Shown: piece by piece, positions 1 through 11,042 of the stretch | Layout of the letters: each line of letters starts with the position of its first letter | Numbering within the stretch: the stretch's first letter is position 1 | DNA from: Thamnidium elegans | Taxonomy: Eukaryota; Mucoromycota; Mucoromycetes; Mucorales; Mucoraceae | NCBI GenBank assembly: GCA_025201345.1 | Contig: JAIXMG010000006.1 | Location: 1,269,477-1,333,476, forward strand | Direction of reading: 5' to 3' | DNA: 64,000 bases | Notes under the pieces: generated by a model | Told to the model about the DNA's origin: nothing | Databases searched by the model: none | The model's input: only the letters and a program-made list of their open reading frames with translations | Position numbers and translations under genes: made by a program

Positions 1-633
1 TACGATCATTCGAGCGATGAAAACTGTTTATGGATGATAATCGATGAAGTCGAGCATTACGTGGTATACTTGATAAATTGGAATCAATCGAGCTTCTTAT
101 ACTAGTTGTATCTATACTAGATCTAGGTGTTTCATCTAATTCTATTGTCGTTTCAGACGGTAAATTATCAAGTACGGATTCTATACTTTTTTTATTTAGA
201 TTTTATTTTCAGCAGTTTAATTGACATGATATTTTTACCAGTTAAATCTTTCCATTCTTTTGGATCAGTTATCGATTCAGGTCCCTTTGTTGTGGTGGTA
301 GAACCTGTTAGATAAGAGAAGGTAGAAGAAGCTAATGACGAAAGTGACAATTTACGCGACGGTAAATTTGACAAGGTTAAACCTTCTAGCTCTGGCATCG
401 AATATCGAGAAGGTAGTTTGGTTTTAGTCTCGATTGAGGATATAGAGTTAGTGCGTTCATGTTTCGGTCCATTCAAAGAATGTGTAAACGATACTGTGCA
501 AGATAGTGTTTCCCCCGCATAAAATATACCGCCTTGAGAAAAAGACGTTGTCACTATAATAAGAATAATAAATAAATTTGATAAATAGGATAAAAATGCT
601 AGATATTATGTATTACACACCAATAACACTCAT
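1..633 (-). CDS. RGP1: Rgp1-like subunit of a Ric1-Rgp1 type Rab GEF, 5' part (gene runs off the left edge)
   Basis: The N-terminus reads MSVIVTTSFSQGG followed by IFYAGETLSC, the start of the arrestin-like Rgp1 family fold, in which the first strand leads into an (F/Y)xAGExLxC motif. In yeast and animals Rgp1 with Ric1 activates Ypt6/Rab6 at the Golgi. I place the start in a 13-nt first exon (633-621), followed by an intron (620-554) and exon 2 from 553. Without that exon the reading frame has no ATG, only a GTG at 553. A Ser/Thr-rich stretch follows. A GT at about 230 probably opens the next intron, and 1-180 is open again in one frame (Ser/Arg-rich). The C-terminal half lies outside the window. 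The family call is fairly secure; the downstream exons are not. Confidence 0.7.
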
Positions 634-821
634 TATTGTTAAGAATAAGAAGGAATATATAAACAATAAGAACTATAGACATATAAAAAAAATAACAATA
701 AAGCGCGTCACTGTGTAGGACAAAGCTCCACTGGTATTGACCTTCGAAAAAGTCCAAATAGATACTGATATTATATACAAACCATCGATTGCTTATAACC
801 TTTTAGTAAAAGTTATACAGC

Positions 822-852
<31 letters not shown>

Positions 853-859
853 TCTGAGT

Positions 860-2640
860 TTAACCTCAGTTTATGGTCTTTGTTTTCTCATAAGCTCATC
901 TTGTATGATGCTATCTAGTTTCCCTGTAGAATTAAAAATGATTTTCCCTAATAATTTACATTTGGGACACTCGTTTTCACAAGTGAAACGTCTGGGCATA
1001 TTTGTTTATCTCCATATATTTTTTTAGTCAAAAGATCAAATTGGACTCGAAAAAAAAGACAACAAAAGTATTTAGAGTTTTAAATCCTATTGAGGGTTAG
1101 TGGTTCGCCTACTTCTACTACACCTATTAATTTTTTATCTCTGGTATCTGTACCAGCTATTTTTGCAGAAAACTGTAAAGAGGAAGTATAGTATATGCTG
1201 TTTAAAGAAACTATGACGGGTACGTCTATATTTCGAGGTTCGAAATTTGAATCAAACTCTACAATCGCATCACCTAAACGTTTGTAAGCATTATCGTCCA
1301 AGGAAAGTAATTCATCATTTTTAATATATATATCTCTAAAGTACGATAGTGTAATTTTAGTTATGAATTACAACATCATTATTCTGGGCTATAATATTAT
1401 CTATACTGAAAACATAAAATGAAAAAGATCTATCATTACTTCGTAAATAAAATGTTCCGTGCGACTGAGCACTATTTATTATACCCCCTTTATTTATAAA
1501 CGAGAATACAATATTTTTGTTGTGTTCGATAACTTCTGTATCTGTTATTTTAGTTTTGTACATAGGCCGCCCTCACCCGTTTTTATGAATTATTCGGAAA
1601 GCATAATTTTCGTTACATATTTATTGTAGAGCTCCAATATGGAAATATTTATACCGGGACGGTTGCTGTTTAAGAACTGGCAGTAAAAGGTGACTATGTA
1701 ATTTGGGTATAACCAAACACAACGTGTCAATTCCTAACTCTGAATTAAAATAATAAGCTTCCTCTTCTGGTATTCTGGTAAATGCATGTCGTAGTTGAGG
1801 GTTATTACTAAAATGTATCAAGCTAAAGAGATAATCGATATTTAAGTAGTTCTCAAAGAGTTCCTTATTTAAAAAAGTAGTAGATGAAGTACAGGCAATA
1901 TCTTGTATAACTGGTGTAAAAGTTATTTCTATGATACAGCAGCTGTCAAACGAACTCTGCAGCCGCAAGAACTATTCAACTTTACAGCGTTGGCCACAAC
2001 TGAAATTATTGTGTCAGTATTATTTTTAAGTATCTACATACTCGAGTATCCAATTGTTAACACATATGTAAAGAAGACAAGTTCGACTCACTTGTATTTC
2101 TTATACTGTCAAATATAACGTTTGAAATTAACAAAAAATTCCCTCTTGGTCTCTAATGAGAATATATCTAAAATTTCCATATTGTGAATTTTGCACAATT
2201 CATTTAAACTACTGTCTTACACAACGTTGTCACATATTCAAGCACAGAGAATCATGTACACTCCAGATAGATACTCTTTCGTCTAGTACAATTATGTTTT
2301 CCTGTTCATTTTCATCCAAACTAGGAGCTGTTTCTACCTGGTTCAACGTCAACTGTATATAATCTTTATATAGTTGACATAATACAAAGTAAGACTTGGG
2401 TTGTAATTCTAATTTCAAAGGCTTTTGAATAACAGATAGAATGCCTTCTCCTTGTAGAGTAGTCCGTAGTTTTTTAGAGTATTGCCCTTTGTTACCAAGC
2501 CATCGGTAAGTATAATATCTCGAAGGATATCTTCGTGCCAATAGTACTGTTTAATAGCATCGCTTCAATAGAAACAGAATACCCAAGGTTCATATCTGTA
2601 TCGTCAGAAATTAAATTATTCGGTAGTTTGTACAATACCT
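860..2640 (-). pseudogene. Unrecognised multi-fragment gene or pair of genes, probably frameshifted
   Basis: On the minus strand several protein-like stretches follow one another in changing frames: 2640-2515, 2541-2230, 2180-2110, 1980-1621, then 1563-1357, 1350-1080 and 1000-860. They are Leu/Ile/Ser/Tyr-rich with normal amino-acid composition and look like coding DNA, yet few frame changes coincide with good GT-AG pairs. One frame ends naturally with KIMLSE and a stop near 1576, which suggests that one gene ends there and another begins at the ATG at 1563. The last fragment has a CENECPKC zinc-knuckle-like motif and ends at a stop near 859. I do not recognise the family. It may be a decayed gene, a fast-evolving multi-exon gene, or a region with assembly indels. 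Confidence 0.35.
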
Positions 2641-2681
2641 CTTATTTTATATAGATCATGTAAATCTGTATATTATCTTGA

Positions 2682-2774
2682 TACAGTAGTGGCTTTATTT
2701 AAGGGCGGCAGAAATTCCTGGGAAATCCACCCCACCCTTAAATCAGCTCGCCCTTAAATAGAGCCGCTGCTGTA
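2682..2774. mobile_element. 93-bp palindromic MITE with about 28-bp terminal inverted repeats
   Basis: The left end TACAGTAGTGGCTTTATTTA continues into AGGGCGGC. The right end, read on the minus strand, is TACAGCAGCGGCTCTATTTA continuing into AGGGCGAGC. The two arms agree except for a few transitions and one indel, with only about 36 bp between them. The ends start and finish with TA, the target of Tc1/mariner elements, so a mariner-type MITE is the most likely identity. There is no coding capacity. Confidence 0.75.
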
Positions 2775-4043
2775 TATATAATTTAGCAGTAGATATTAGT
2801 ATTTCATCGTTGAAACGGTTCTTGGACAATATATCTTCCAAGTTGCCAACAAGAAATTACCAATTTCAGCAAATATAGTATGTGAACGAAGTGAATTTGA
2901 AAATTCTTTTTGACTTTCACTCAGCATCCAAAGTTCTATTTCTATATCTTCCGTGTGGAATCCGAGCTATAAAATAGTGAAGATTCAAATAAGAAATAAA
3001 AAACAAAAAGATACTAAAAAGTAATCAGTCGCAAAAAGGAATTATTGTTTTATTAAATAAAAAAGGTGTCGGTTTATATAGCTTTTTTTATAGCTGAGTC
3101 TAAGTACAATTCTGATAGTGTGCTGTATCACAATAAGTGCCACAGTTTCCTTATGTAACTTCAAGCCGTGCTTATCTTAACCTAGTCTTCGGTCAAGGTA
3201 TGTAATTATGGTCAATCCTCTAATCATTACCCAGATAACAGTTATTACTGGACGATGTCAGTAAGGCTTAGTTAAAATAAATATGAATTAGTTATAAAGG
3301 GATAAAGACGTGTGAGATAATCATGTATGTGTAAATATATATGAGAATATATATTTGTATATGCTTGATCGCATCACAGTTTGCTTTTGTGCAAGAGTCT
3401 ATCTCCGTTTACCATCGAATCAGCAACAAGTTACATAGTCCTAGAGCAAATTTTGATATCTGTATCAATGTCCAAACAGTCAGCAACCGTAAATATTGTG
3501 TATGGTCTACACATCAATTCGTTGATGAAACTAGAGCTGGAGCGATCCGATGAATATGTTGATTGTGTAGAAAATCATATCAAATATATTCTTTTATTCC
3601 ATCATCATCATATTCAGCAGTCGTCTTTTTTTTTCTTCTTTTCTGCGACAGCGAGGCTATGCCAAGTGAAGCCAATACATATATTTCAAAGTGAGTTTAT
3701 TACTTGTCTACATTTTCTTTACTTGACTGTACATATTCATTTTTGAAGCCTTTTTTTTTTTTCACATATATTTTACAAACCCAATCTACCTTTTCAGTCG
3801 TCTACAAAGGAGATTATTATTTTTTAAATGAGGTACATAAGGATTACTTCAAAAAAGAAAGCTCATTCTTTTTTTTCACCGAGATGCCTATTATAAACCT
3901 GTTGTGAAAGCTAAATTAGTATATATTATATAGCCGTCAGTAACATTTATACCATCTTCGCGTACCTTCCCTCTCTGCTTCTTTGGTTTTTTTTTTCTTG
4001 GGCGTAGGTTTTAATAGAATGGCTTTCAGAACGTCTACGTTTA
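2775..4043. other. Gene-poor AT-rich interval
   Basis: Only short, low-complexity plus-strand ORFs occur here (for example 3341-3553 and 3381-3746), in overlapping frames with no recognisable motif and no support from splice sites. I see no RNA gene and nothing that can be assigned. Confidence 0.5.
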
Positions 4044-4400
4044 GAGACCGAAGTGCTCTTTTTATCGAGAAAAGTTATTAAGACATATGAAAAGAGTACG
4101 TGTTTTTTTAAGACAGAGTAAACAAATCACAAATTCAGATAAAGGTTTTTAAATCGACAAAAAAAAATGTTATTTATCTTCACATTAAAATGTCGATATA
4201 TTCCCATTATACGTTGGTAGTATTTACGGAACACATCCGCCATTTACATGCTAGAAGAAGAAAAAGCGGCAAGTGTTACAAGCGAAAAAAAAAGTATAAA
4301 TAAAGCGACCGTGTGTAAGTAAAGTAATGGGAATAACAATAGGTTATTAAGGTGTATGTTTATTTATTAGCTAAATAAGCAGCAAGTGAGTTCTAGCATC
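4044..4400 (+). repeat. Dispersed repeat, copy A (inverted relative to 49770-50120)
   Basis: Read left to right, this segment aligns with the reverse complement of 49770-50120 along its whole length. In the first 86 positions I count 77 matches by hand (shared core TCGAGAAAAG...TATTAAGA, then GACAGAGTAAACAAATCA). The rest aligns with small gaps and ends in GTGAGTTCTAG(C/T)ATC. Weaker similarity may continue upstream of 4044. No transposon ends are obvious. In one frame both copies stay open for about 36-45 codons, so this may be the tail of an old element ORF. Confidence 0.7.
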
Positions 4401-5778
4401 AGTTTCCCATCAATGGTGAGCTTATACTAGATAGCTCATATGTCTGTATTCTACTAAATGCGTTATCAGCATGTACCGCCCATTTCCTTTTTTTTTCTTG
4501 ATTTTAGATAAATATAAAATGACTTCCAGATCGTCTATATGTATAACAGTTTTTACTCGTAATGTCAATATCAATAGCGTACTATAAAAGTACTAATACT
4601 GTTAGAGGAGAGAAGCAGTGACCAAAATGCATGAACCATATTTGATCTCAGTCTCTGAATTGCGCATAATACAAAAGCAAGGTTTAATCCCGTTTATAGG
4701 TTAAAAAAGATATTCGCGAGTGTTACCGTACCAAAGGCATTGGTTGATACTAGTAACAATTTAGTTTAGCAGGAAAAGCCCCCCTCCCCTTTGCCACGAA
4801 AAGAAAGAGTCACTTGCCGCCCAATAAAAAAATATTTACTTTTGATGTAAATTTCTTATAAATAGGCCGGTGGTGCTGGTCCTGGTCTCCTCTTCTAATC
4901 CTGGTATCCGGTTCTGGTCCGCGTTTTTCTTCTTCTGGTGGTTCTCCTATACCAGGGCTGGAGCGTTCCCGGCGGCTTTTACGTGTGATAAAAGCGAACA
5001 GTATATATGACAGAGGTCTCCACGCGGCTATACTCGGAAAACGTTCTCTTTTGAGAACCACTGACGTCTGTCTTATATAATAAATAAAAATGAAATGAAA
5101 AAAGTTGATAAAAGTTAACACCCACTCAAACTGCTGACAAATAAATAAAAATACCAAGTGTGTTCTCTTAAAATAATATATTTGAGCAAGAGATTCAAGT
5201 TATTTCAGCCCGGTTGTTAACTGTCATTTTTTCAGACGTCAACAATGGATGTTGACGATGAGTTTGGTAAAGACTTGAACTTCACTGGCTCCAATGAAAA
5301 AGAATAAGAAAGTAAATCGGAGACGGTTAAGGAGAGAGACGTACGGTGAAAGCCATTCTCTAATGAAAACCTCGGTGAGGTCAACAGGTGGTAATACACT
5401 TTGGCAAAGAGACGCCAATGCTTCAAAAAACATGTTGCCGATATCTCCTTCGATTTAGAAGGTAACTGTTGACTTACCCTTTATTGCAGAGACTAATAAC
5501 TTATATCATCGTAGTGAAGACGGTTTCTCTTTCGAGATTACATTTTGATTCGTTCAAAAGAATAAATAAAAAAGAACATTGTCCGAATCTGAAAGGAAAA
5601 TAGTGTAACTCAGTAACACGTTTTTATATATTTATATTAAAAAAAAAAAAGAGCCTCGAGTAAACTTAATCGATTGTTAAGAGATAATATGTAACCCGAG
5701 ATCAAAAAGGTTTGCAGAGAAAAAAAGGATTTTATTTCACAAAATTCTTACAAATCAGTGTAAATTAGGTAAGAATTC
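4401..5778. other. Gene-poor interval with one possible coding remnant
   Basis: No convincing gene is present. At 5245 an ATG opens a 21-codon acidic frame (MDVDDEFGKDLNF...). Its neighbouring frames keep protein-like composition to about 5455 but are broken by stops, so a decayed exon or transposon piece is possible. The minus-strand ORF at 4810-5157 is low complexity and is not supported. Confidence 0.35.
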
Positions 5779-6018
5779 TCACATATTATGTTTCTTCTTT
5801 TTCTTTGCAATGTTTATATTTTCATTATCGGTGGTGGGTGGTTTTCGACCGTAAGTCCAACGAATATTAAAGAAAGTTTGGTATTGTACACATTCATCAA
5901 ACGCACTGTCTAAGAAAGCATCATACGCTTCTTCATTGTATTCGCCACCTAATTCTAAATAATCATAAACTGTAGGACCCATATGTTTAAACATGACCAA
6001 CATATCCTATTTTACTAC

Positions 6019-6052
<34 letters not shown>

Positions 6053-6990
6053 AGTTAAGAAAGTACCTCATAAACTAATTTTCCAACATATCCACCCCAA
6101 CAAACAGGTACAGAACCGTAATCAGAAGTAATATCTAATAAACCAACATCTTCCATTCTTTTTGCTATCGAGCTACCTTCTAAAGTTTTACCTAATCTTT
6201 CTCTTAAAAGGGTTCTTACTGAAAAAATACATAAATAGAAATACATTAGAAGTAATAAAAAAAATACTGCTTTTCTTTCTTTTTTTTTACCACCAATAAA
6301 AACTTTAGTAAATATAGGACCGACTCTTTTTGGTGCTATATCAGGTTCAACTAATTCGATCCAACCGTTATCTTTGGTAACACGTAATAACTGTTGAAAC
6401 ATCCATGCGATTTTATCGCCGGAATAAACCATATGCATTGTTCTTTGATGAACATAATCAAATGTTTTATCTTTATAGGGAAAGCTTTCAAATACATCAT
6501 GCTTTATAAGTTCACAGTTGGTGGGTATATGTGATACAGATGCAGTATCTGTATCAAGTGAAAATGGTTCCAAAATATCGAAGCCATAAAATGTACAATT
6601 AGGAAAATCGTTTGCCATATCTACATACATATATTTTTTAATTTCTTGTATATATAAGAATATAAACATATATATATATATGTATATATGTATACCTAAT
6701 GACCAAGAAGCTTGTACACCACATCCAACGTCAAGTGCTTCTGAGCCTAATTTATTTAAAGTATCGTCTACAGGAGCAAAATGACTACTTTGAAATACAT
6801 GTTTTAATAAATAATGTTCTCCTCTTTGACGAGTTGCTTCTATATATGAATGAGGAAATACTTCTTGAACAAATTTAGGAACTGTTGCTGATAAGTTTGA
6901 GCTGTTTTGACAGTTGTCAGAATAAGTGGAAGAACTAGTTGAACTCTTGCTTTCTAGGTTTCTTCTTCTCCTTGAAAGTTGATTACCCAT
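5779..6990 (-). CDS. SAM-dependent class I methyltransferase
   Basis: Four exons (6990-6696, 6620-6291, 6218-6067, 6006-5779) join in frame to 334 residues. The N-terminus MGNQLSRRRR is basic and begins MG, which could be myristoylated (inference). A Rossmann motif I, ALDVGCGVQASWSLDMA, is created exactly when intron 1 is removed. It is followed by FYGFDI (acidic residue at the end of strand 2), a D-F-D-Y motif IV region and ELVEPD. This is the common fungal group of small methyltransferases, with roles from secondary metabolism to unknown; the substrate cannot be told. The motif differs from the usual GxGxG by having VQA. The C-terminus ends in a basic AKKKKKHNM tail. The gene is divergent from SEC11, with 365 bp between start codons. 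Confidence 0.85.
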
Positions 6991-7355
6991 TTACAAAAAA
7001 AAAAAAAAAAAAGAGAAAAGAGGAAAAAAATAATATTACTTCGCCCATGTCCGATATATTAAAAAATAATTATTTTTGTTACACAGACTTTTTTTGCATC
7101 AAACTGATATTGCTATCTTCTCTCTTGTTTAACTTTGCTTAACTTGATACAATTAGAAATTTGACATTTTTTATCAGTGCCTTAAGAAAAAGAAAAAAAA
7201 GACACACTCCTGATATTATGCAATTTACCAAAGTCGTGCAGTAACAAAAAAAAATAAAGTAAATAAATTTTAAAAAACCAAAAACAAAGTCCTCCTCCTC
7301 CCCCCTTTATTTTTTCCCTTTTCTTCATCTGTTGAAATAATTACAATACGAAAAA

Positions 7356-7593
7356 ATGTTTGCTGAATTACGTCGAATGAATGTGCGACAGGTAAACTAG
7401 ATGAAAGACATTCTATTTTATACTATACTAATAATAAGAATAAAAAAAAACGCGTTAGGTCGCTTTACAATTCCTGAATATTTTAACTATTGCTGCATCT
7501 GCACTCATGATTTGGAAAGGTATTGCTGTTGTTACCAATACTGAAAGCCCCATTGTTGTCGTATTAAGGTTAGAATATATAACCCAATAACAA

Positions 7594-7642
<49 letters not shown>

Positions 7643-8165
7643 GTTATACTAAGACTATATTATTGTGTAGTGGAAGTATGGAACCTGCTTTTCATCGCGG
7701 TGATTTATTATTCCTTACTTTACCTAAAAACGAACCTGTCGAAATAAATGATATTTGTGTATTCAAGTTACCGGGAAGAGATATTCCAATTGTTCATAGA
7801 GTACTTAAAGTACACGAAGAGTATGTAATTTTTTATTTTGCTACGATAAATTGGTATTAATATATAATTTTAGTGTAAAGACGAATAAGGAATACATTTT
7901 AACAAAGGGTGACGCTAACCCAAGAGATGATCGAGTATTATATGATGCTAGACAAATGTGGATTCATAAAGAAAATGTGGTTGGAAAAGTTAAAGGGTAA
8001 AATAATAATTATATGTATTTGTTTAATGTAAATTAATAATGATATTTAAATAATAGATTTATGCCTTATGTCGGTATGGTTACTATTTTAATGAATGATT
8101 ATCCTTGGATGAAATTTGCATTATTAGGCGTTCTTGGATTATTTGTTCTTATTCACAGAGAATAA
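7356..8165 (+). CDS. SEC11: Signal peptidase complex catalytic subunit SEC11
   Basis: Five exons (7356-7391, 7459-7568, 7671-7820, 7874-7996, 8057-8165) give 175 residues, close to the usual 167-180. The protein starts [12 protein letters not shown], has one N-terminal membrane segment, and then carries the catalytic-serine box SGSMEPAF (assembled across intron 2), the histidine box VHRVL that replaces the bacterial lysine, and the downstream LTKGDAN and DDR motifs. A hydrophobic stretch ends in LIHRE. It cleaves signal peptides on the luminal side of the ER. Intron 2 contains an A-run of about 40 nt. A second subunit of the same complex, SPC3, lies at 42209-43074. Confidence 0.95.
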
Positions 8166-8207
8166 AAAAAAAAGAAAAAGAAGAAAAAAAGAAAAAGAAA
8201 AAAGAAG

Positions 8208-8867
8208 TTATTTATTCAATTGTTTCAAGTACTTTTGTACATCAGCCAAGCACACATTTTCATCAGTATAAATAGTAGTTGGCTGTTGCTGTACTATCTG
8301 TACTTGATGTCTTTTCGATAAAGTACGATAGGTTAATGACTGATAATTGTACCTTTTAATTGATTCATCAGAACAAACTGTATTTACATCTTGAAAGAAA
8401 TTGATATCATAATTATCTTGTTTTATGACTGGTTGACGAGATATTTTCCACATTTTGGATAATACAAATATCCAACGTTCTAAATCATCTTGTTTATGTG
8501 CTTTAAGTATAAAACAATGACCTTCATGTGTTCTAACAGTAAAAGCCTTTAATTTGTTTGTTTTTGATTTGTCTTTAGGTTTTAAAATAGAAATGGCTGA
8601 GATTTGATGGATACCAATTGTCCATTTAGATAAATAGTTACTTGTTGAGTTGTTCGTCATCATCAGTCTGACAGTTCTATTTTTAGCAGGAGCTGATGGT
8701 GCTGGTAACTTGCTCTTTTTTGTTGATAAACATATAAATGTACTTCCATCAAATCGAAATAATCTCCATATCCATTTATCGTTTTCTTTTATATATAAAT
8801 GTCCTTCAAATACGTGTTCTGTCACTGGCATTTCTTGTGTATTCTTGGGAATTGTACTATTTCTCAT
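8208..8867 (-). CDS. PH-domain protein of unknown function
   Basis: An intact single-exon ORF of 219 residues. From about residue 17 to 135 it follows the pleckstrin-homology layout: an FEGHLYIKEN strand, WIWRLFRFDGSTFICL, a basic loop, HQISAISILKPKDKS, FTVRTHEGHCFILKA, and a closing helix with the invariant Trp (DDLERWIFVLSKM). The remaining 80 residues show no domain. PH domains bind phosphoinositides or proteins at membranes; the actual ligand is unknown. Its 3' end faces SEC11, 42 bp away (convergent). It resembles small Mucoromycota PH proteins only by inference. Confidence 0.85.
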   Translation of the reverse strand: MRNSTIPKNTQEMPVTEHVFEGHLYIKENDKWIWRLFRFDGSTFICLSTKKSKLPAPSAPAKNRTVRLMMTNNSTSNYLSKWTIGIHQISAISILKPKDKSKTNKLKAFTVRTHEGHCFILKAHKQDDLERWIFVLSKMWKISRQPVIKQDNYDINFFQDVNTVCSDESIKRYNYQSLTYRTLSKRHQVQIVQQQPTTIYTDENVCLADVQKYLKQLNK

Positions 8868-9616
8868 TTGTACAGAAAAAAGAAAAAGAGAAAGATAGAA
8901 AGAGAAAGAGAAACAAGAAAAAAAAGGAGGAGGGAGGAGAAATAGAAAAAAAAAAAAGTTGCTTTGTCGTCATCAGATGTCTGGTATACACTAACACTAA
9001 ATACGGCAGTTCGTCATAAAAAAAGCTCAGCCTATGTATTTCACTTGTACAAAAAAAAAAAAAAAAAAAAAAAAACCATTTAAACCGTAACTAAACCGTA
9101 ACTAAGCTGATACTACCGGTAAACAATAGACTCCCTTTTTCTAACGTACCAACTAGTGGTTATCTCTCTCAGTTTTTTTTTTAATTTCGAAAATAGCGTA
9201 CGCCTAACCCATATCGATTACATGCATTAGTTTTTGGTGGTGTAGAAATGTCTCAAAAGTGTTAAACCCCTCACATTTATACTGAAACACACACTGAAAA
9301 AAGTATATATATATATTACAGTTTCTTTTACTTTTTGCTTACTTTTTTTTTTTTGCACATTATGAGAAAACCATGTATAACAAGACATGTATTTACATGT
9401 GCAATTGTTTTTTTACTGATAGTATGAAATAATACAACAAAAAAACTCTTTTTTAGTTTAACTTTTTTTTTTTTTTTTTTTTTTAACTTTAGTTAATTGG
9501 CCCGATCATGATCGCCGTTGACTTGACTTTCCTAAAAGGTAATTTTTTTTTCAGAGTATAATTGAAATGAGATATTAATATAATTAAGTGATATAGAATG
9601 GATCAGTGATTTAGTA
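8868..9616. other. Intergenic region between divergent genes
   Basis: About 750 bp of A/T-rich DNA between the PH-domain gene (minus) and the membrane-protein gene (plus). It contains purine-rich and poly-A runs (8870-8960, 9050-9075) and a poly-T run (9463-9483). I see no RNA gene or transposon end. Confidence 0.5.
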
Positions 9617-10986
9617 ATGGGTGATTTTTATACGTACCTAAGTTTTATTGGTATTGTTAGTATTTGGAGTATTTATGGATTTATTGCGATGCTGATGGTA
9701 AATATATACATATATGAATATATATACTTTTATTCATATTTTTATAATAATAGAGATCAGTTGGTGGAATTACAATTTATGCAATTGGTTTATTCTTTAT
9801 TACAAATATTCATTTTATAATTGGTTTTGTTCATATTCTCATGTTATTTACTACTTATCGACCCATCCTGATGGACTCTTGTCTGCAACGACAACCAACT
9901 CGTTATTTTTGGTGGTCTTTAGGTTATGAAGAGACTGATGAAATGAAAAAGATTTATTCCGCTTGTTCATCCCAATGGATAAGTTTTACAACTGAAAGAT
10001 TTGCATCATGGGTTGCCTACAGCGTTGTTTCTGTAATTTTTTTTTTTTTTTTTTTTTTTTGATAATAATTTGATTTACATTGACTCATGTGTGTGTGTTT
10101 TTTTTTGTAGTATATCGCTTTATATTTTGTCATAAAATATCAACGTCGTATAACAAGTCAATACACAAAAGCACAAGGTGTAGTTAGAGGTGATGGTGAT
10201 TGGTCAGATGACGATAGTTATCTAACCCATGAAAAAAGCAAGAAGGGTTCCACAGAAAAGATCACATACTATCACGAAGAATTTCCTACTACTAAGCCAA
10301 GTGATCGTGAACTATCAGCTAGCATGTATCAGCAACGTCAAAAATTATTTGATGAAATTGCAAAAAGAAAGAGAGCAAGAAGTAATTTAAATCGTAAATC
10401 GATTGCTAGTAACACAAGTAGAGATTCAGTACTGGTGGTTCATCCATTGGATTTAGCTCAAGATCCAGACGTCTATCGACCTCCGCCTATGCCACCTGCG
10501 GATACATCAGAATCATGGAATAGATATAATGATGAATTGTTAAAAGAAGATCAAGAGGCAATTGAACGTCAAAAGAAAGTAGATGCACTTTCAACTGAAC
10601 GGTTAGAATATGAAATGTATCGAACTAGTGGCACTCAACGACAGCAACAAACAGAAACAACAAGTGAAGTAATTGAAAAGGGTGCATCTAGAAGAAAGAG
10701 GCCTTCTACATCTAGATGGTCAGCATGTTATCCAAATATGCAAGGCTTGCAACCATTAACTAGTACAGAACATCCAGTAGAAGAAGAAGAACAACTAGAA
10801 GACCATTTACCAGATGAAAACAATGGTTATATTGATTACGATAAAGATGATTACAATGCTGGCGAAACAGAATATTTAGAAGATACATACGAAGATTATC
10901 AACAAGAAGACCATCTACCAGAAGATGCTAGTCCTTCCGCATCATTTCTAATGAAGCCTACTAGAGAAGAAACTATATATAAATAA
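9617..10986 (+). CDS. Multi-pass membrane protein with acidic cytosolic tail, unknown function
   Basis: Three exons (9617-9697, 9754-10032, 10111-10986) join in frame to 411 residues. Hydrophobic segments lie at about 5-27, 33-60 and 110-135, then a charged tail begins with KYQRRITSQYTK. The tail has a basic KKRARS-like patch, a Gln/Glu-rich region and a C-terminus dominated by Glu, Asp and Tyr (EEEEQLEDHLPDE). A conserved-looking core QRQPTRYFWWSLGYEETDEM links the second and third membrane segments. I do not recognise a named family; a Mucoromycota-restricted membrane protein is plausible. Intron 2 contains a T-run of more than 20 nt. Confidence 0.75.
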
Positions 10987-11042
10987 GGATTTATTTTACA
11001 AAAAAAAAAATAATAATAATAATTATAATTATAAATTTTTTT

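Noticed and set aside
4810..5157. 115-codon minus-strand ORF
   Set aside because: Uneven composition, no motif, no splice context.
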